Positions 45,607-54,613 of a stretch of DNA of 62,661 nucleotides are shown one piece after another (the first letter of the stretch is position 1; the number at the start of each line of letters is the position of its first letter). Where the stretch lies: the NCBI GenBank assembly GCA_012031265.1, contig JAAUTY010000023.1, positions 1 to 62,661 of the forward strand. The letters run 5' to 3'. Source of the DNA: Spirulinaceae cyanobacterium SM2_1_0. Its GTDB lineage: Bacteria > Cyanobacteriota > Cyanobacteriia > Cyanobacteriales > Spirulinaceae. Below the pieces are notes generated by a model. That model searched no databases. It saw nothing but the letters and a program-made list of their open reading frames with translations, and was not told where the DNA came from. The position numbers and the translations under genes are program-made.

Positions 45607-46311
45607 CTACTTATCCATCACCTGTTTGTTGGTGAAGTTGCCCTCACTGTCCACGTCGTAGACGATCGGTACGCCGGTGGCCAATTCGAGGGTAGCGACG
45701 GCTTCATTGCTGAGTTGGTCGAGATCCTTGAGGATCGAGCGCAATGAATTACCATGCGCGGCGACCAGCACAGTTTGGCCCTGCTTGAGCTGCGGCACAA
45801 TCTGCTCATCGAAATAGGGGACGGTGCGCTTGATCGTATCTTCCAAGCTCTCGCCTCCGGGCGGGCGGACATCGTAGGAGCGCCGCCAGAGCTGGACTTG
45901 CTCCTTGCCAAACTTTTCAGCCATTTCCGCCTTGTTCAGACCTTGCAAGTCGCCATAGAAACGTTCGTCGAGGGCGGGCGTGCGGATGATGTGCAGTTCA
46001 TCGGACTCGACGCCCGCGTGTTTGTCCCAGCCGTGCCAGTCGGGATCACGGATGTCGTGCCAGATGATCGGGATCTTACCGCCGCGCACCTCGTCGCACT
46101 CGGTCAGACAAACGATCGCCGTCTCGATCGCCCGGATCAGCATACTGGTGAAGCAGATATCGATGGTGTAACCGGCATCGCGCAACTTGCAGGAGGCGAT
46201 CGTGGCTTCGGCGCGACCACGCTCGCTCAGCGGCACATCCACCCAGCCGGTGAATTTATTAGCGGCGTTCCAGAGACTTTGCCCGTGTCGGAGCAGAATG
46301 AGCTTGGCCAT
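45607..46311 (-). CDS. gpmA: 2,3-bisphosphoglycerate-dependent phosphoglycerate mutase
   Basis: This 234-residue enzyme of the GpmA type interconverts 3- and 2-phosphoglycerate. The catalytic histidine lies in ILLRHGQSLWNAANKFTGW (residues 5-23). It continues with DVPLSERGRAEA and DERFYGDLQGLNKAEMAEKF, and the second active histidine is in VLVAAHGNSLRSILKDL. Length and motifs are complete. A single gene in glycolysis, not linked to its neighbours. Confidence 0.95.
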   Translation of the reverse strand: MAKLILLRHGQSLWNAANKFTGWVDVPLSERGRAEATIASCKLRDAGYTIDICFTSMLIRAIETAIVCLTECDEVRGGKIPIIWHDIRDPDWHGWDKHAGVESDELHIIRTPALDERFYGDLQGLNKAEMAEKFGKEQVQLWRRSYDVRPPGGESLEDTIKRTVPYFDEQIVPQLKQGQTVLVAAHGNSLRSILKDLDQLSNEAVATLELATGVPIVYDVDSEGNFTNKQVMDK

Positions 46312-46577
46312 GAGCTTGCCTCTCAGTAATATGCAGTGGGAAACGGCGATCGCGCCGCGGACGCTCGCTCACCGCGAACCCGCACGCGATCATTCATTAA
46401 TGTACCCAATCACTCACCCCCCAGCACCTCGAATTCCAGTCGCGGCAGACCGCTTGTCATCGGTTAGGGACATTCGGCGGTTGGATTGATTAACAGTGTC
46501 GGAGTTGGCATTCCTGAAGGGGCTGAACCGTAGGGCGTACAGAAAGCCCAGCCCTCGAATTGGCTCTCGACAGCACC

Positions 46578-46688
46578 CTAGTACAAGAGGGCGGAAATAA
46601 GATGCCTATTCAAAATCCCCAGGCTTCCCGGATTGCAGGCACTCAAAACTCAAAACCCAGAACTCAAAATTCCGCGTAGCGGTACTAG
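46578..46688 (+). mobile_element. 111-bp miniature element, copy E
   Basis: CTAG at 46578-46581 and 46685-46688 bound a copy in the same orientation as A and C. The last CTAG contains, on the minus strand, the TAG stop codon of the neighbouring flavoprotein gene (46685-46687). Between gpmA and this copy (46312-46577) there is no gene. Confidence 0.88.
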
Positions 46689-47809
46689 CCGCCAAAGCCG
46701 GGGAGAAAACTTTTTTTAAGAATTTGCAGGGCTTTGTCAGTCACATCGCTATAGCGAAGTTCGCCGCAGAGGATCTGACTCATAATGTTGGCGGCGGCCG
46801 GTCGTTTGACGCCCACTTTGTAGGCGAGCTTGGGGAATTTGTAGAACAAACCGGCGAGGCGCTGGGCGAGCACCATGTCACTGCCCCAGTGCTCGTAAAT
46901 CGCCTGACTATAGCTGGCGATCGCCCCGGTTTCACCTGCCAATGCCTGCATGATCGCCGTCGCCGCTCGGATGCCGCTGAGAATCGCCGGTCGGATGCCC
47001 TCGCCCAAGAGTGGATCAGCCAGTCCCGCTGCATCACCAGCCAGCAGTACGTTTTCAGCGTGGAGGGGCTGGCGATCGCCCCAGAGCCGTAGTGATCGCT
47101 CGCGGTAGGTGTAGTCGGCTTCAGTGAGACCGAGTTGCTGCGCATAGTGCGTCAGGGCTTGGCGCAATTCCGTTGGTTTGCCCTTGCCGCCGACGATCGC
47201 ACCGCTGATCGTGTAGCGATCGCCCTGGGGAAAGTTCCAGATAAAACCATTTTTCAGGGTGCCGAAGTCAAACTGGGCTACTGCGGCTTGGGATGGCGGC
47301 TGAGCCACCGTGAGCGCGGCGGCGATCGCCTCACGGCCGGGCGATCGCGGGAGGCCGGCAATCGTGGCGGCACTACCGCTAGCGACAATTACATAGCGCG
47401 CTGTCTGCTCACCCTGACTAGTCGTCAACTGCCAAGCCCGACCATTGAAGCGAGCCGCCGTCGCCGTCGTCTGGGTTTGTAGCGTTGCCCCAGCGGCTTG
47501 GGCGCGTTCGACCAGTAGGGCATCAAAGTGCTCGCGCTGCACCATCCACATCGGCTCGGTTTTCAGGGTGACCTCGATCGGATCGCTGAGTTGCCAGGTG
47601 AAGCGGACACGGTTAACGCGAGTCGCGATCACGGCATCGAAATCCAGGTCGAGCCAGCGTCCAATCGCAGGGGAAACGCCGCCGCCGCCCGGCCGGGGAT
47701 GCGGCAAGTCATGGCGCTCGATGAGTTGCACCGCATACCCCGCTTGAGCCAACTTCAGCGCCGCTGCTGCCCCGGCCGGCCCAGCACCGATGATCGCACA
47801 ATCCAACAT
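46685..47809 (-). CDS. geranylgeranyl-reductase family flavoprotein
   Basis: This 374-residue FAD protein begins CAIIGAGPAGAAAALKLAQAG (dinucleotide-binding fold, residues 4-24) and has the family blocks HPRPGGGGVSP, LIERHDL, and GDAAGLADPLLGEGIRPAIL (second FAD site). It belongs to the geranylgeranyl reductase superfamily but is not the canonical ChlP, which begins differently and is longer. It may reduce isoprenoid chains or hydroxylate an aromatic compound; the substrate is unknown. It lies 28 bp downstream of frr and is probably in the pyrH-frr operon. Its TAG stop lies inside the terminal CTAG of a miniature element, which may have altered the last residues. Confidence 0.88.
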   Translation of the reverse strand: MLDCAIIGAGPAGAAAALKLAQAGYAVQLIERHDLPHPRPGGGGVSPAIGRWLDLDFDAVIATRVNRVRFTWQLSDPIEVTLKTEPMWMVQREHFDALLVERAQAAGATLQTQTTATAARFNGRAWQLTTSQGEQTARYVIVASGSAATIAGLPRSPGREAIAAALTVAQPPSQAAVAQFDFGTLKNGFIWNFPQGDRYTISGAIVGGKGKPTELRQALTHYAQQLGLTEADYTYRERSLRLWGDRQPLHAENVLLAGDAAGLADPLLGEGIRPAILSGIRAATAIMQALAGETGAIASYSQAIYEHWGSDMVLAQRLAGLFYKFPKLAYKVGVKRPAAANIMSQILCGELRYSDVTDKALQILKKSFLPGFGG

Positions 47810-47837
47810 AGGCAGTCCTCACGCCCCGCGCCGACGA

Positions 47838-48386
47838 TTATAGGGTCGTGATGTCTTTTTCCTTGGTCGCGAACACGGCATCGACCTTGGCCGCGTATTT
47901 ATCGGTGAGTTGCTGGATCTGCTCCTGCAAGTCGCGCGATTCGTCTTCGGAAATGTCGCTGCTTTTTGCCTGCTTGCGGACGGAATCGATGGCATCGCGG
48001 CGGATATTCCGCACCGCGACTTTGCCTTCTTCCGCCAATTTGCTGGCTTGTTTGACGAGTTCCTGGCGGCGATCGCTGGTCAGGGGCGGGATGTTGAGGC
48101 GGATCGTGGCACCGTCATTATTTGGAGTCAGGCCGAGATCAGACATGGCGATCGCCTTCTCCACCGATGCCATGCTGCTCTTGTCGTAGGGCTGGATGGC
48201 GATCGTCGTCGCATCCGGGGTACTGATATTCGCCAAAGCCTTCAGCGGGGTCTCGGTGCCGTAGTAATCAACCATGATCCGATCCAGCAGGCTGGTGCTG
48301 GCGCGACCAGTGCGGATGGTGTTCAGGTTGCGCTGGGTCGCCTCCACCGCTTTTTGCATCAGGTCTTCAGCTTCAGTTAATTTCAC
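47838..48386 (-). CDS. frr: ribosome recycling factor
   Basis: RRF splits the post-termination ribosome together with EF-G. The 182-residue product has the full family layout: N-terminal helix with [20 protein letters not shown], then [20 protein letters not shown], domain [42 protein letters not shown], and the C-terminal helices. It begins inside pyrH (14-bp overlap), so translation is coupled. Confidence 0.97.
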   Translation of the reverse strand: MKLTEAEDLMQKAVEATQRNLNTIRTGRASTSLLDRIMVDYYGTETPLKALANISTPDATTIAIQPYDKSSMASVEKAIAMSDLGLTPNNDGATIRLNIPPLTSDRRQELVKQASKLAEEGKVAVRNIRRDAIDSVRKQAKSSDISEDESRDLQEQIQQLTDKYAAKVDAVFATKEKDITTL

Positions 48387-49095
48387 AGGAACCTCCCACT
48401 ATCGTGCCAATGGATTCGCCTTGGGTGGAGCGAATGATGTTGCCGCGTACAGACAGATCAAAGACGATGATTGGAATGTTATTTTCCTTGCAAAGGGCGA
48501 TCGCCGTGCCATCCATGACGCGCAGATCGTTGCTGAGGACGTGTCCGTAGGTCAGGCTTTGGTAGCGGCGAGCATCGGGATTAGTCGCCGGGTCGGCGTC
48601 ATAGACACCATCGACCTTAGTAGCTTTGAAGATCACATCAGCGTCGATCTCCGCCGCGCGGAGTGCTGCCGTCGTGTCGGTCGTGAAAAAAGGATTACCG
48701 GAGCCAGCGCCAAAAATCACGACTCGCCCGCGTTCGAGGTGGCGAATGGCTCGCCGCCGAATGTATGGTTCTGCGATCTCTTGCATGGCGATCGCCGTCT
48801 GGACACGCGTCGGCACATCTATTTGCTCGAGGGCATCTTGCAGAGTCATCGCATTCATGACCGTGGCGATCATGCCCACATAATCCGCTGTTGCCCGATC
48901 CATCCCAGCCGCCGCCGCCTTGACACCCCGAAAGATATTGCCGCCACCGACCACAATAGCCAACTGAATGCCAGACTTAACAACCTCGAGGATTTCTTCC
49001 GCAAGATCAGCAACCACGGCGGGATCAATGCCGTAGCCAAGGTCGCCCATCAATGCTTCGCCACTCAGCTTTAGTAGAACCCGCCGGTACGCCAT
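48373..49095 (-). CDS. pyrH: UMP kinase
   Basis: PyrH phosphorylates UMP to UDP and is allosterically regulated by GTP and UTP in bacteria. The 240-residue product begins [20 protein letters not shown], has the loop [20 protein letters not shown], and the base site [20 protein letters not shown], all typical. The gene overlaps frr by 14 bp, the usual pyrH-frr pair in bacteria. The flavoprotein gene follows frr, making a likely three-gene operon. Confidence 0.97.
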   Translation of the reverse strand: MAYRRVLLKLSGEALMGDLGYGIDPAVVADLAEEILEVVKSGIQLAIVVGGGNIFRGVKAAAAGMDRATADYVGMIATVMNAMTLQDALEQIDVPTRVQTAIAMQEIAEPYIRRRAIRHLERGRVVIFGAGSGNPFFTTDTTAALRAAEIDADVIFKATKVDGVYDADPATNPDARRYQSLTYGHVLSNDLRVMDGTAIALCKENNIPIIVFDLSVRGNIIRSTQGESIGTIVGGSCEIN

Positions 49096-49180
49096 CGCTC
49101 CCCTTACGGTGTCAATGCTTTACGCGCCTCAATTAAGATAGCAGGTTTTGACCCCAGCAGGCAGTCAGGCGACAGGCCGA

Positions 49181-50704
49181 CTAACGACGCCATCGCAGGG
49201 CGCTGCCGGTTGTTGGGGTCACTGACGGGGCGATCGCTTGACCCGCCAGCAGAGCGGCGATCGCCTCCCGCAGGTGATGGCGCTTGACCGCAGCAGGATT
49301 GCGAGGATTGTCATCAATCGCGCCCTGATAGCAGATGATGCCAGCCTGATTGAGCAAAAACACCTCCGGCGTGTACTGCGCCCCGAAACCCCGCGCCACG
49401 TCTTGGCTAGGATCGCGCAGGTAGGGAAAGTTCAGCAGGGTATCTGCCGCAAAGTGTTTCATGCTCTCGAAGCTGTCGGTCGCCGCTTCAGTCGCGGCGT
49501 TGGCATTGATGCCAATGAGCGTAAACCCCTGCTCGGCAAAATCGCGCTGGAGCTGCTGCAACCGGTCAATGTACAACTGCACGAATGGGCAATTGTTCCC
49601 CATGAAGACGATGCCGAGAGCCTGATAATTCTCGCGGTAGCGGGTGAGGTGGTAGACTTCACCATCGACGCTGGGCAGCTCAAAATCGGGGGCATACTGA
49701 CCAACGGGGCTAGTTTGAGTTTCGCGCATAGTTCCTGATGCTGGGACGGGGGGCGGCTGCGGGAGGCAGCGCTGCGGCGATCCTGGCAGAGCTTGCCGGT
49801 TCAGAGCATGGTAACCCACCAATTTATAAACTAGTTTAGCTGCCACAAACTCAGAGACTACGCTGTCGGCGGTCGGCGCTAGCTCCATCACGTCACAACC
49901 AAGGACGCGCCGCGCCGCAAACAGACGGCGCAACAGCCGGGTAGTCTGATGCCAGCTCAGACCACCCGGCTGGGGTGTACCGACGCCCGGCAGCAGGGTA
50001 GGGGCAAGACCATCGAGATCGATAGTGATGAAAATCTGCTCAGTGGGAATGTGGGCGAGCGCCGCCTCCAACCAGTCCGGATCATGGGCAACCTGCTCGT
50101 CCCAGATAACCGGCAGCGCTCGCGCTGCAATCAAGTCCGCTTCCTCGCGGCAAAGGCTACGGATGCCAATCGGCAAAATTGGCAGACCCATATCCAGCAC
50201 CCGGCGCATGACGCAAGCGTGATTGTAGCGTGAACCTTCATAGTGATCGCGCAGATCGCCATGAGCATCGATTTGCACGACCGTAAATGGTTCTGGGCAG
50301 CACTGTTGATAAGCCGCGACGATCCCGGCAGTGATGCTGTGTTCACCGCCGAGGGCGATTACAAACTTGCCGTCGGTGAGCAAAGGCGCGATCGCCGCTT
50401 GCACCTGTTCGACCATCACCTCCGGCGGCAGCTCGGGCTGAGCGTGGCTATCGGCGATCGGGGCCTGGGTGTGGATCGCCAGCTCGAAACAAGGCTCGCA
50501 ACGCAACTCGGCATCGTAATACTCAAGTTGGTCAGAAGCTTGCAAGAGCACTTGCGGCCCACGCTGGCAGCCCTGGCGATAGGTCGTCGTCATCTCGTAG
50601 GGCACAGGCACGATGACCACCTCTGCCAGCGCATAGGGCTGGTCAACCTCAGCGCCGATAAAAGGCAACCAAGCGTTGAGATCGGGAGTATTGGTGCGGC
50701 TCAC
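49181..50704 (-). CDS. speB: agmatinase fused to a peroxiredoxin-like domain
   Basis: One uninterrupted 507-residue frame holds two enzymes. Residues about 15-300 are an agmatinase-type ureohydrolase that would convert agmatine to putrescine and urea. The manganese ligands are seen in GGEHS (119-123), DAHGD (146-150) and DLDG (229-232), and PGVGTPQPGG follows. After a proline-rich linker (315-325) a redoxin domain starts at about Met326: VGQYAPDFELPSVDGEVYHL, then GIVFMGNNCPFVQLY with Cys372 as the probable active cysteine. Single-function genes are usual. A weak ribosome-binding site (AGGA) precedes Met326, so the second part might also be made alone. It is divergent from the hydrolase gene. 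Confidence 0.85.
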   Translation of the reverse strand: MSRTNTPDLNAWLPFIGAEVDQPYALAEVVIVPVPYEMTTTYRQGCQRGPQVLLQASDQLEYYDAELRCEPCFELAIHTQAPIADSHAQPELPPEVMVEQVQAAIAPLLTDGKFVIALGGEHSITAGIVAAYQQCCPEPFTVVQIDAHGDLRDHYEGSRYNHACVMRRVLDMGLPILPIGIRSLCREEADLIAARALPVIWDEQVAHDPDWLEAALAHIPTEQIFITIDLDGLAPTLLPGVGTPQPGGLSWHQTTRLLRRLFAARRVLGCDVMELAPTADSVVSEFVAAKLVYKLVGYHALNRQALPGSPQRCLPQPPPVPASGTMRETQTSPVGQYAPDFELPSVDGEVYHLTRYRENYQALGIVFMGNNCPFVQLYIDRLQQLQRDFAEQGFTLIGINANAATEAATDSFESMKHFAADTLLNFPYLRDPSQDVARGFGAQYTPEVFLLNQAGIICYQGAIDDNPRNPAAVKRHHLREAIAALLAGQAIAPSVTPTTGSALRWRR

Positions 50705-50845
50705 AGGCTGACAGCCATGATAGTACGTTCGCTCTGTAACCTGATTTTAGCAGTCGCTCACCGCGAGGCGATGGCATTGGAGTCGCGATCGCCAACCCCA
50801 GCCACGGTGACTGCCGAGTTTGTTACATAATGTTAAGTAAGCTTA

Positions 50846-51766
50846 ATGACTTTTGCGGCTTTCACGATGACCGTCACTCCTGTGCTCAGCCTCGATACTG
50901 CGCCCCAATACTGGCAGTGGGGCGATCATGAGATTTGCTACCAGCAATGTGGCGAACAAGGCCCTGCCGTCGTGCTCATTCACGGCTTCGGCGCGTCTTG
51001 GGGTCACTGGCGCAAAAACATCCCAGTCTTAGGACAAGCTGCCCGCTGCTACGCCCTCGATCTGCTCGGCTTTGGTGGCTCTGCAAAACCAGCACCGCAA
51101 CCCGATCTCTACAGCTTTGCCACCTGGGCGGCTCAGATTGAGGCTTTTTGTCACGAGGTCATTGGCGAACCAGCATTCCTCGTCGGCAACTCCATCGGCT
51201 GCATCGCGGCCCTACAAGCAGCGGTCAGCACCCCAGCCCAGGTACGCGGCGTGGCGGCCCTCAATATCTCCTTGCGGCAACTGCACGAACGCAAGCGCGC
51301 GGCTCTGCCTTGGCACGAGCAAATGAGCGCGCCCCTCCTGCAACAACTGCTGAAACAACGCTGGTTCGGGTCACGATTCTTCCGACTGCTGGCGCGCCCC
51401 CACTTCGTGCGGCGGGCCTTGCAGCAGGCCTATGGCGATCCAGCTACGGTCACGGACGAACTAGTGGCAATGTTACTCAAACCGGCTGCTGATGTCGGAG
51501 CTGCCGATGTGTTTGTTGCCTTCACGACCTACTCGCAGGGGCCGCTCGCCGAAGATTTGTTGCCGCAGGTCAGGTGTCCGGTGCTGATCCTCTGGGGTGA
51601 AGCCGATCCCTGGGAGCCGCTTGCCCTTGGGCGCACCTATGCCGATTATGCCGCCGTTGAAGATTTCATTGTGCTCCCCGGCTTGGGGCACTGTCCCCAT
51701 GACGAAGCGCCCACCGTCGTTAATCCGCTCTTGAGTGCTTGGTTAGCCCGTCACCGCGATCACTGA
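50846..51766 (+). CDS. alpha/beta hydrolase
   Basis: This 306-residue alpha/beta hydrolase has the oxyanion region VVLIHGFGASWGHWRKNIP (about residues 43-61) and the nucleophile elbow FLVGNSIGCIAAL (Ser at about 114). The acidic residue lies in WGEADPWEP and the base histidine in LPGLGHCPHDEAP near the end. The triad is complete, so it should be active; the substrate is unknown. The start at 50846 is used; a second ATG at 50867 is possible. It ends five bases from the stop of the convergent membrane protein. Confidence 0.9.
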   Translation: MTFAAFTMTVTPVLSLDTAPQYWQWGDHEICYQQCGEQGPAVVLIHGFGASWGHWRKNIPVLGQAARCYALDLLGFGGSAKPAPQPDLYSFATWAAQIEAFCHEVIGEPAFLVGNSIGCIAALQAAVSTPAQVRGVAALNISLRQLHERKRAALPWHEQMSAPLLQQLLKQRWFGSRFFRLLARPHFVRRALQQAYGDPATVTDELVAMLLKPAADVGAADVFVAFTTYSQGPLAEDLLPQVRCPVLILWGEADPWEPLALGRTYADYAAVEDFIVLPGLGHCPHDEAPTVVNPLLSAWLARHRDH

Positions 51767-51770
51767 CCGG

Positions 51771-52715
51771 CTATTTGCGAGCGGAGGGCGATCGCGATGG
51801 ACGCCGTGAGGGCGGCGGCGGCGCAGCCCGTCGGGCACCGCCACCATTGCGCTGGCTCGCATCGGAAGCTGAAGCCCCGGCTGAACCGCGCTTGCGACTG
51901 GTGCTGCTGGGCTTGGAGACATTGGTTTCGCCTGTGCTGGCGCGGCGGTTCGGATTCGTCCGGAAGCTGACATTGACACCATCACCAGACTGCTCAAGCA
52001 CCAAGAGCGGCGTCGGCTTCGCCTTTTGATCCCAGTCCATCAGCACCACCCTGCCTTGAATGGTGGGTTGCCAATTTTCGTGATCTTCGTTGGGGCTGAG
52101 ATACTTTTCGATGCAGTCGATGATCTGACTAATGGTGGAGGTGGTGGACTGCGTCGGCAACTTAGTCAGCTTGATTTGGATCCGAAAGAGGACACGTTTC
52201 TGGCGCTTACCGCGTGTCTCCGTCTCGTAGGTGACATCGAAGGTTTCGTCGATCTGGCGGCCTGTGCTGGCAATCCCGACCTGATGTGTGGCGGTGCTGG
52301 GACGGAGGGCGACGCTGATCAGCTCTTTGACGCGAATTTTGACCTGATTGACAATCGCGTAATGGAAGACCTCTTCATCCATCCGCAAGCGCAGATAATC
52401 CAGGTTGAACTCCCGCGAGTGGACGAGGTCGGGGTTCTTCTCCATTTTCTGGATCGTCTTCAGCGCCAGCTTCAAGCGCTTCTGCAAGTCGATCGCCTTG
52501 TACTGCTCGAACCGCAGTGACTTCTGCAATTGATCGATCTGGAGCTTACCGTAGACTCCCAGCGCGACTAGGGCAATCAAGAGCACCGCACTGCTAAACA
52601 TCCAAAGTTGACCTCCACCGCCGCTGGCGGACGGTGCTGGGGGCGCTCCCTGATTGGTCTGTGCCAGTAAGGCCGGTTGAGAGGGGAGGTAGGGGGAAAG
52701 CATAGGATTGAGCAA
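51771..52715 (-). CDS. membrane-anchored hypothetical with a basic proline-rich tail
   Basis: This 314-residue protein has an N-terminal polar part, a membrane helix (about 37-57, MFSSAVLLIALVALGVYG), and then a coiled-coil-like region (IDQLQKSLRFEQYKAIDLQK). A folded middle domain (about 90-245, with NLDYLRLRMDEEVFHYAIVN and IDCIEKYLSPNEDHENWQP) follows, then a disordered tail (about 260-314) very rich in Arg, Ser and Pro. Similar proteins occur in other cyanobacteria, but I know no function. The tail could bind nucleic acid or membranes; this is inference. Confidence 0.75.
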   Translation of the reverse strand: MLNPMLSPYLPSQPALLAQTNQGAPPAPSASGGGGQLWMFSSAVLLIALVALGVYGKLQIDQLQKSLRFEQYKAIDLQKRLKLALKTIQKMEKNPDLVHSREFNLDYLRLRMDEEVFHYAIVNQVKIRVKELISVALRPSTATHQVGIASTGRQIDETFDVTYETETRGKRQKRVLFRIQIKLTKLPTQSTTSTISQIIDCIEKYLSPNEDHENWQPTIQGRVVLMDWDQKAKPTPLLVLEQSGDGVNVSFRTNPNRRASTGETNVSKPSSTSRKRGSAGASASDASQRNGGGARRAAPPPPSRRPSRSPSARK

Positions 52716-53281
52716 TATTCAGGAGTTCAGTAAGGTACCGAGTCGCCTCGCTGATTAGCCAGCGACGGGGGGCGTTGGACACAGGCAAAGAACCCTAGAC
52801 AATTCAGCGGTAGTGGCAATCTCAATAGCAGGCTGGGCGATCGCCGTCGTCCGCGCAACGATCGAGGGTAACGGGTGGCTCGAATGCTCCTACCCCAACT
52901 CAGCCTCGCAGGACGCTGACGCATTTAGCCGCAAAACCTGCGCTCTATAGCCGTTGACCCTGTTAATTCAAATATAGCAGTCCGATTCGTACGCCATCCA
53001 AGTTGAGTCGCGATTTATTCGCAAAGAAAAATTAACCCTGGGCTGAGCGTCGGGTTTCGATGGGGCTTGTGCCAGCGCGATAAGTGTCTTGACCGTGGCA
53101 ACTTCGTGATCGCCATTGCGGTCAATACACCCGAAGCAATGCACCAGGGCTGAACAAACGAGCCTTTTCGCTGCCAATCTTCGGCTAAATGCCGCGAAAT
53201 TACGCGGATTGCTCCCACTGAATCCCCTTTGCTTGCTTTGACCACTGTTCTCACTTTTTTTCGTTGGAGACGTATAGAATC
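52716..53281. other. intergenic region between divergent genes
   Basis: About 570 bases show no convincing gene on either strand. The SLH gene has GGAGA upstream of its ATG. A T-rich stretch (tcactttttttcgttgg) lies at 53251-53265. Promoters of both neighbours must be here, but I cannot place them. Confidence 0.45.
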
Positions 53282-54532
53282 ATGGCTAACGTGAAACGCT
53301 GGCAAGCAACTGCCGCTCTGCTCCTCACTCTCAGCACCCAAGGCGCGATCGCCGCACCGGCCCTAGTCGCCGTCCTCGCTCCTGAACCCGCCTATGCCCA
53401 AGCCCGCAGTTTCTCCGATGTTCCTTCGGGTCACTGGGCCGGAGGCTTCATCGACGCCCTCGCGGCTCGTGGTGTGATCAGCGGCTTCCCGGATGGCAGC
53501 TTCCGCCCCGAAGCGCCCGTGACCCGCGCTCAATTTGCCTCCATGCTGAGTGCCTTCAACAAAGCGCGCGTCCGCAACGCCGTCAATTTCTCAGACGTAC
53601 CGGTCGGCTACTGGGGAACCAACGCCATCCGCAACGCTTATGAAACCGGTTTCATGAGCGGCTATCCCGGCAACCGCTTCCAGCCCGAACAGTTCATCCC
53701 GCGTGAGCAGGTGCTGGTGGCGCTAGCCAACGGCTTGGGCAAGTCGGCAAAAGCGCCAGTGTCACAGGTTTTGGGCTACTACAGCGATGAATTCGCGGTC
53801 TCCGACTTCGCGCGCGCGCCGATCGCCGCCGCCACTGAAGACCGCATGGTCGTCAACTACCCCAACCTCAACCTACTGAACCCGACCCGCAATGCTACCC
53901 GTGCTGAGGTCGCCGCCATGCTCTACCAGGCACTGGTCAGCGAAGGTCAAGCCGGGACGATCGCCAGCAGCTACATCGTCTCGCCGACCCCGATCGCCAG
54001 CAGCTACAAGATCCCGGCTGGCACGGTGATCCCGGTGTCTTATGAGCAAGACCGGATCGTGTTGATGCCGGAGGAAACGGTGCCGGTGGCTTTCGACCTC
54101 CGCACCAACATCACTGCTCAGGACGGTCAACTGCTGATCCCTGCCAACAGCAAGGTCATCGGTGAATTGCGTCCGAATGGCAATGGCACGCGCTTCGTGG
54201 CTCAGGAACTGCTCTACCCCGATGGCAAGCGGGTTCCCTTCTCTGCTACCTCGCAGACGATCGTTGAGCGTCAAAGCATCGGTCGTGACAACAACAGCGC
54301 TCGCGAAATCCTCCGCAATGCGGCGATCGGTTCGGGTGCAGCGGCGGTGATCGCGGGTGTCACGGGCGATCGCACCATCGAAGTCGAGGAAGTGCTCGCG
54401 GGCACCGGTGCTGGCTTGCTCGCCAGCCTCGTGCAGCGGGTGATCAATCGCGGCAGCGCCGAAGTGATCGTGGTCGAGCCAGAGACCGACCTCAACCTGA
54501 CGCTGAACTCCGACTTCTCTGTCGTTCCGTAG
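53282..54532 (+). CDS. SLH-domain surface protein
   Basis: This 416-residue exported protein starts at the ATG at 53282 with a signal peptide (cleavage near PAYAQA). Three S-layer homology repeats follow: SFSDVPSGHWAGGFIDALAA with GVISGFPDGSFRPEAPVTRA, NFSDVPVGYWGTNAIRNAYE with FMSGYPGNRFQPEQFI, and a weaker third ending NATRAEVAAMLYQAL (to about residue 220). The C-terminal part (about 240-416) is beta-rich with LLIPANSKVIGELRPNGNGT, resembling the TrbI-like or glycine-zipper anchor region of similar cyanobacterial proteins. SLH repeats bind the cell wall, so it is a surface or outer-membrane-linked protein. Confidence 0.9.
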   Translation: MANVKRWQATAALLLTLSTQGAIAAPALVAVLAPEPAYAQARSFSDVPSGHWAGGFIDALAARGVISGFPDGSFRPEAPVTRAQFASMLSAFNKARVRNAVNFSDVPVGYWGTNAIRNAYETGFMSGYPGNRFQPEQFIPREQVLVALANGLGKSAKAPVSQVLGYYSDEFAVSDFARAPIAAATEDRMVVNYPNLNLLNPTRNATRAEVAAMLYQALVSEGQAGTIASSYIVSPTPIASSYKIPAGTVIPVSYEQDRIVLMPEETVPVAFDLRTNITAQDGQLLIPANSKVIGELRPNGNGTRFVAQELLYPDGKRVPFSATSQTIVERQSIGRDNNSAREILRNAAIGSGAAAVIAGVTGDRTIEVEEVLAGTGAGLLASLVQRVINRGSAEVIVVEPETDLNLTLNSDFSVVP

Positions 54533-54613
54533 TGGCATCGGTTGAAAATAGTGGGTGGGGTGCTGGGCGATCGCGTCCCAGCGCTCCCCAGAATTCAGGG
54601 TTTGCAGCCTCGC

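Noticed and set aside
46685-47809. Flavoprotein considered as ChlP (chlorophyll geranylgeranyl reductase)
   Set aside because: The start and length differ from ChlP; only superfamily membership is supported.
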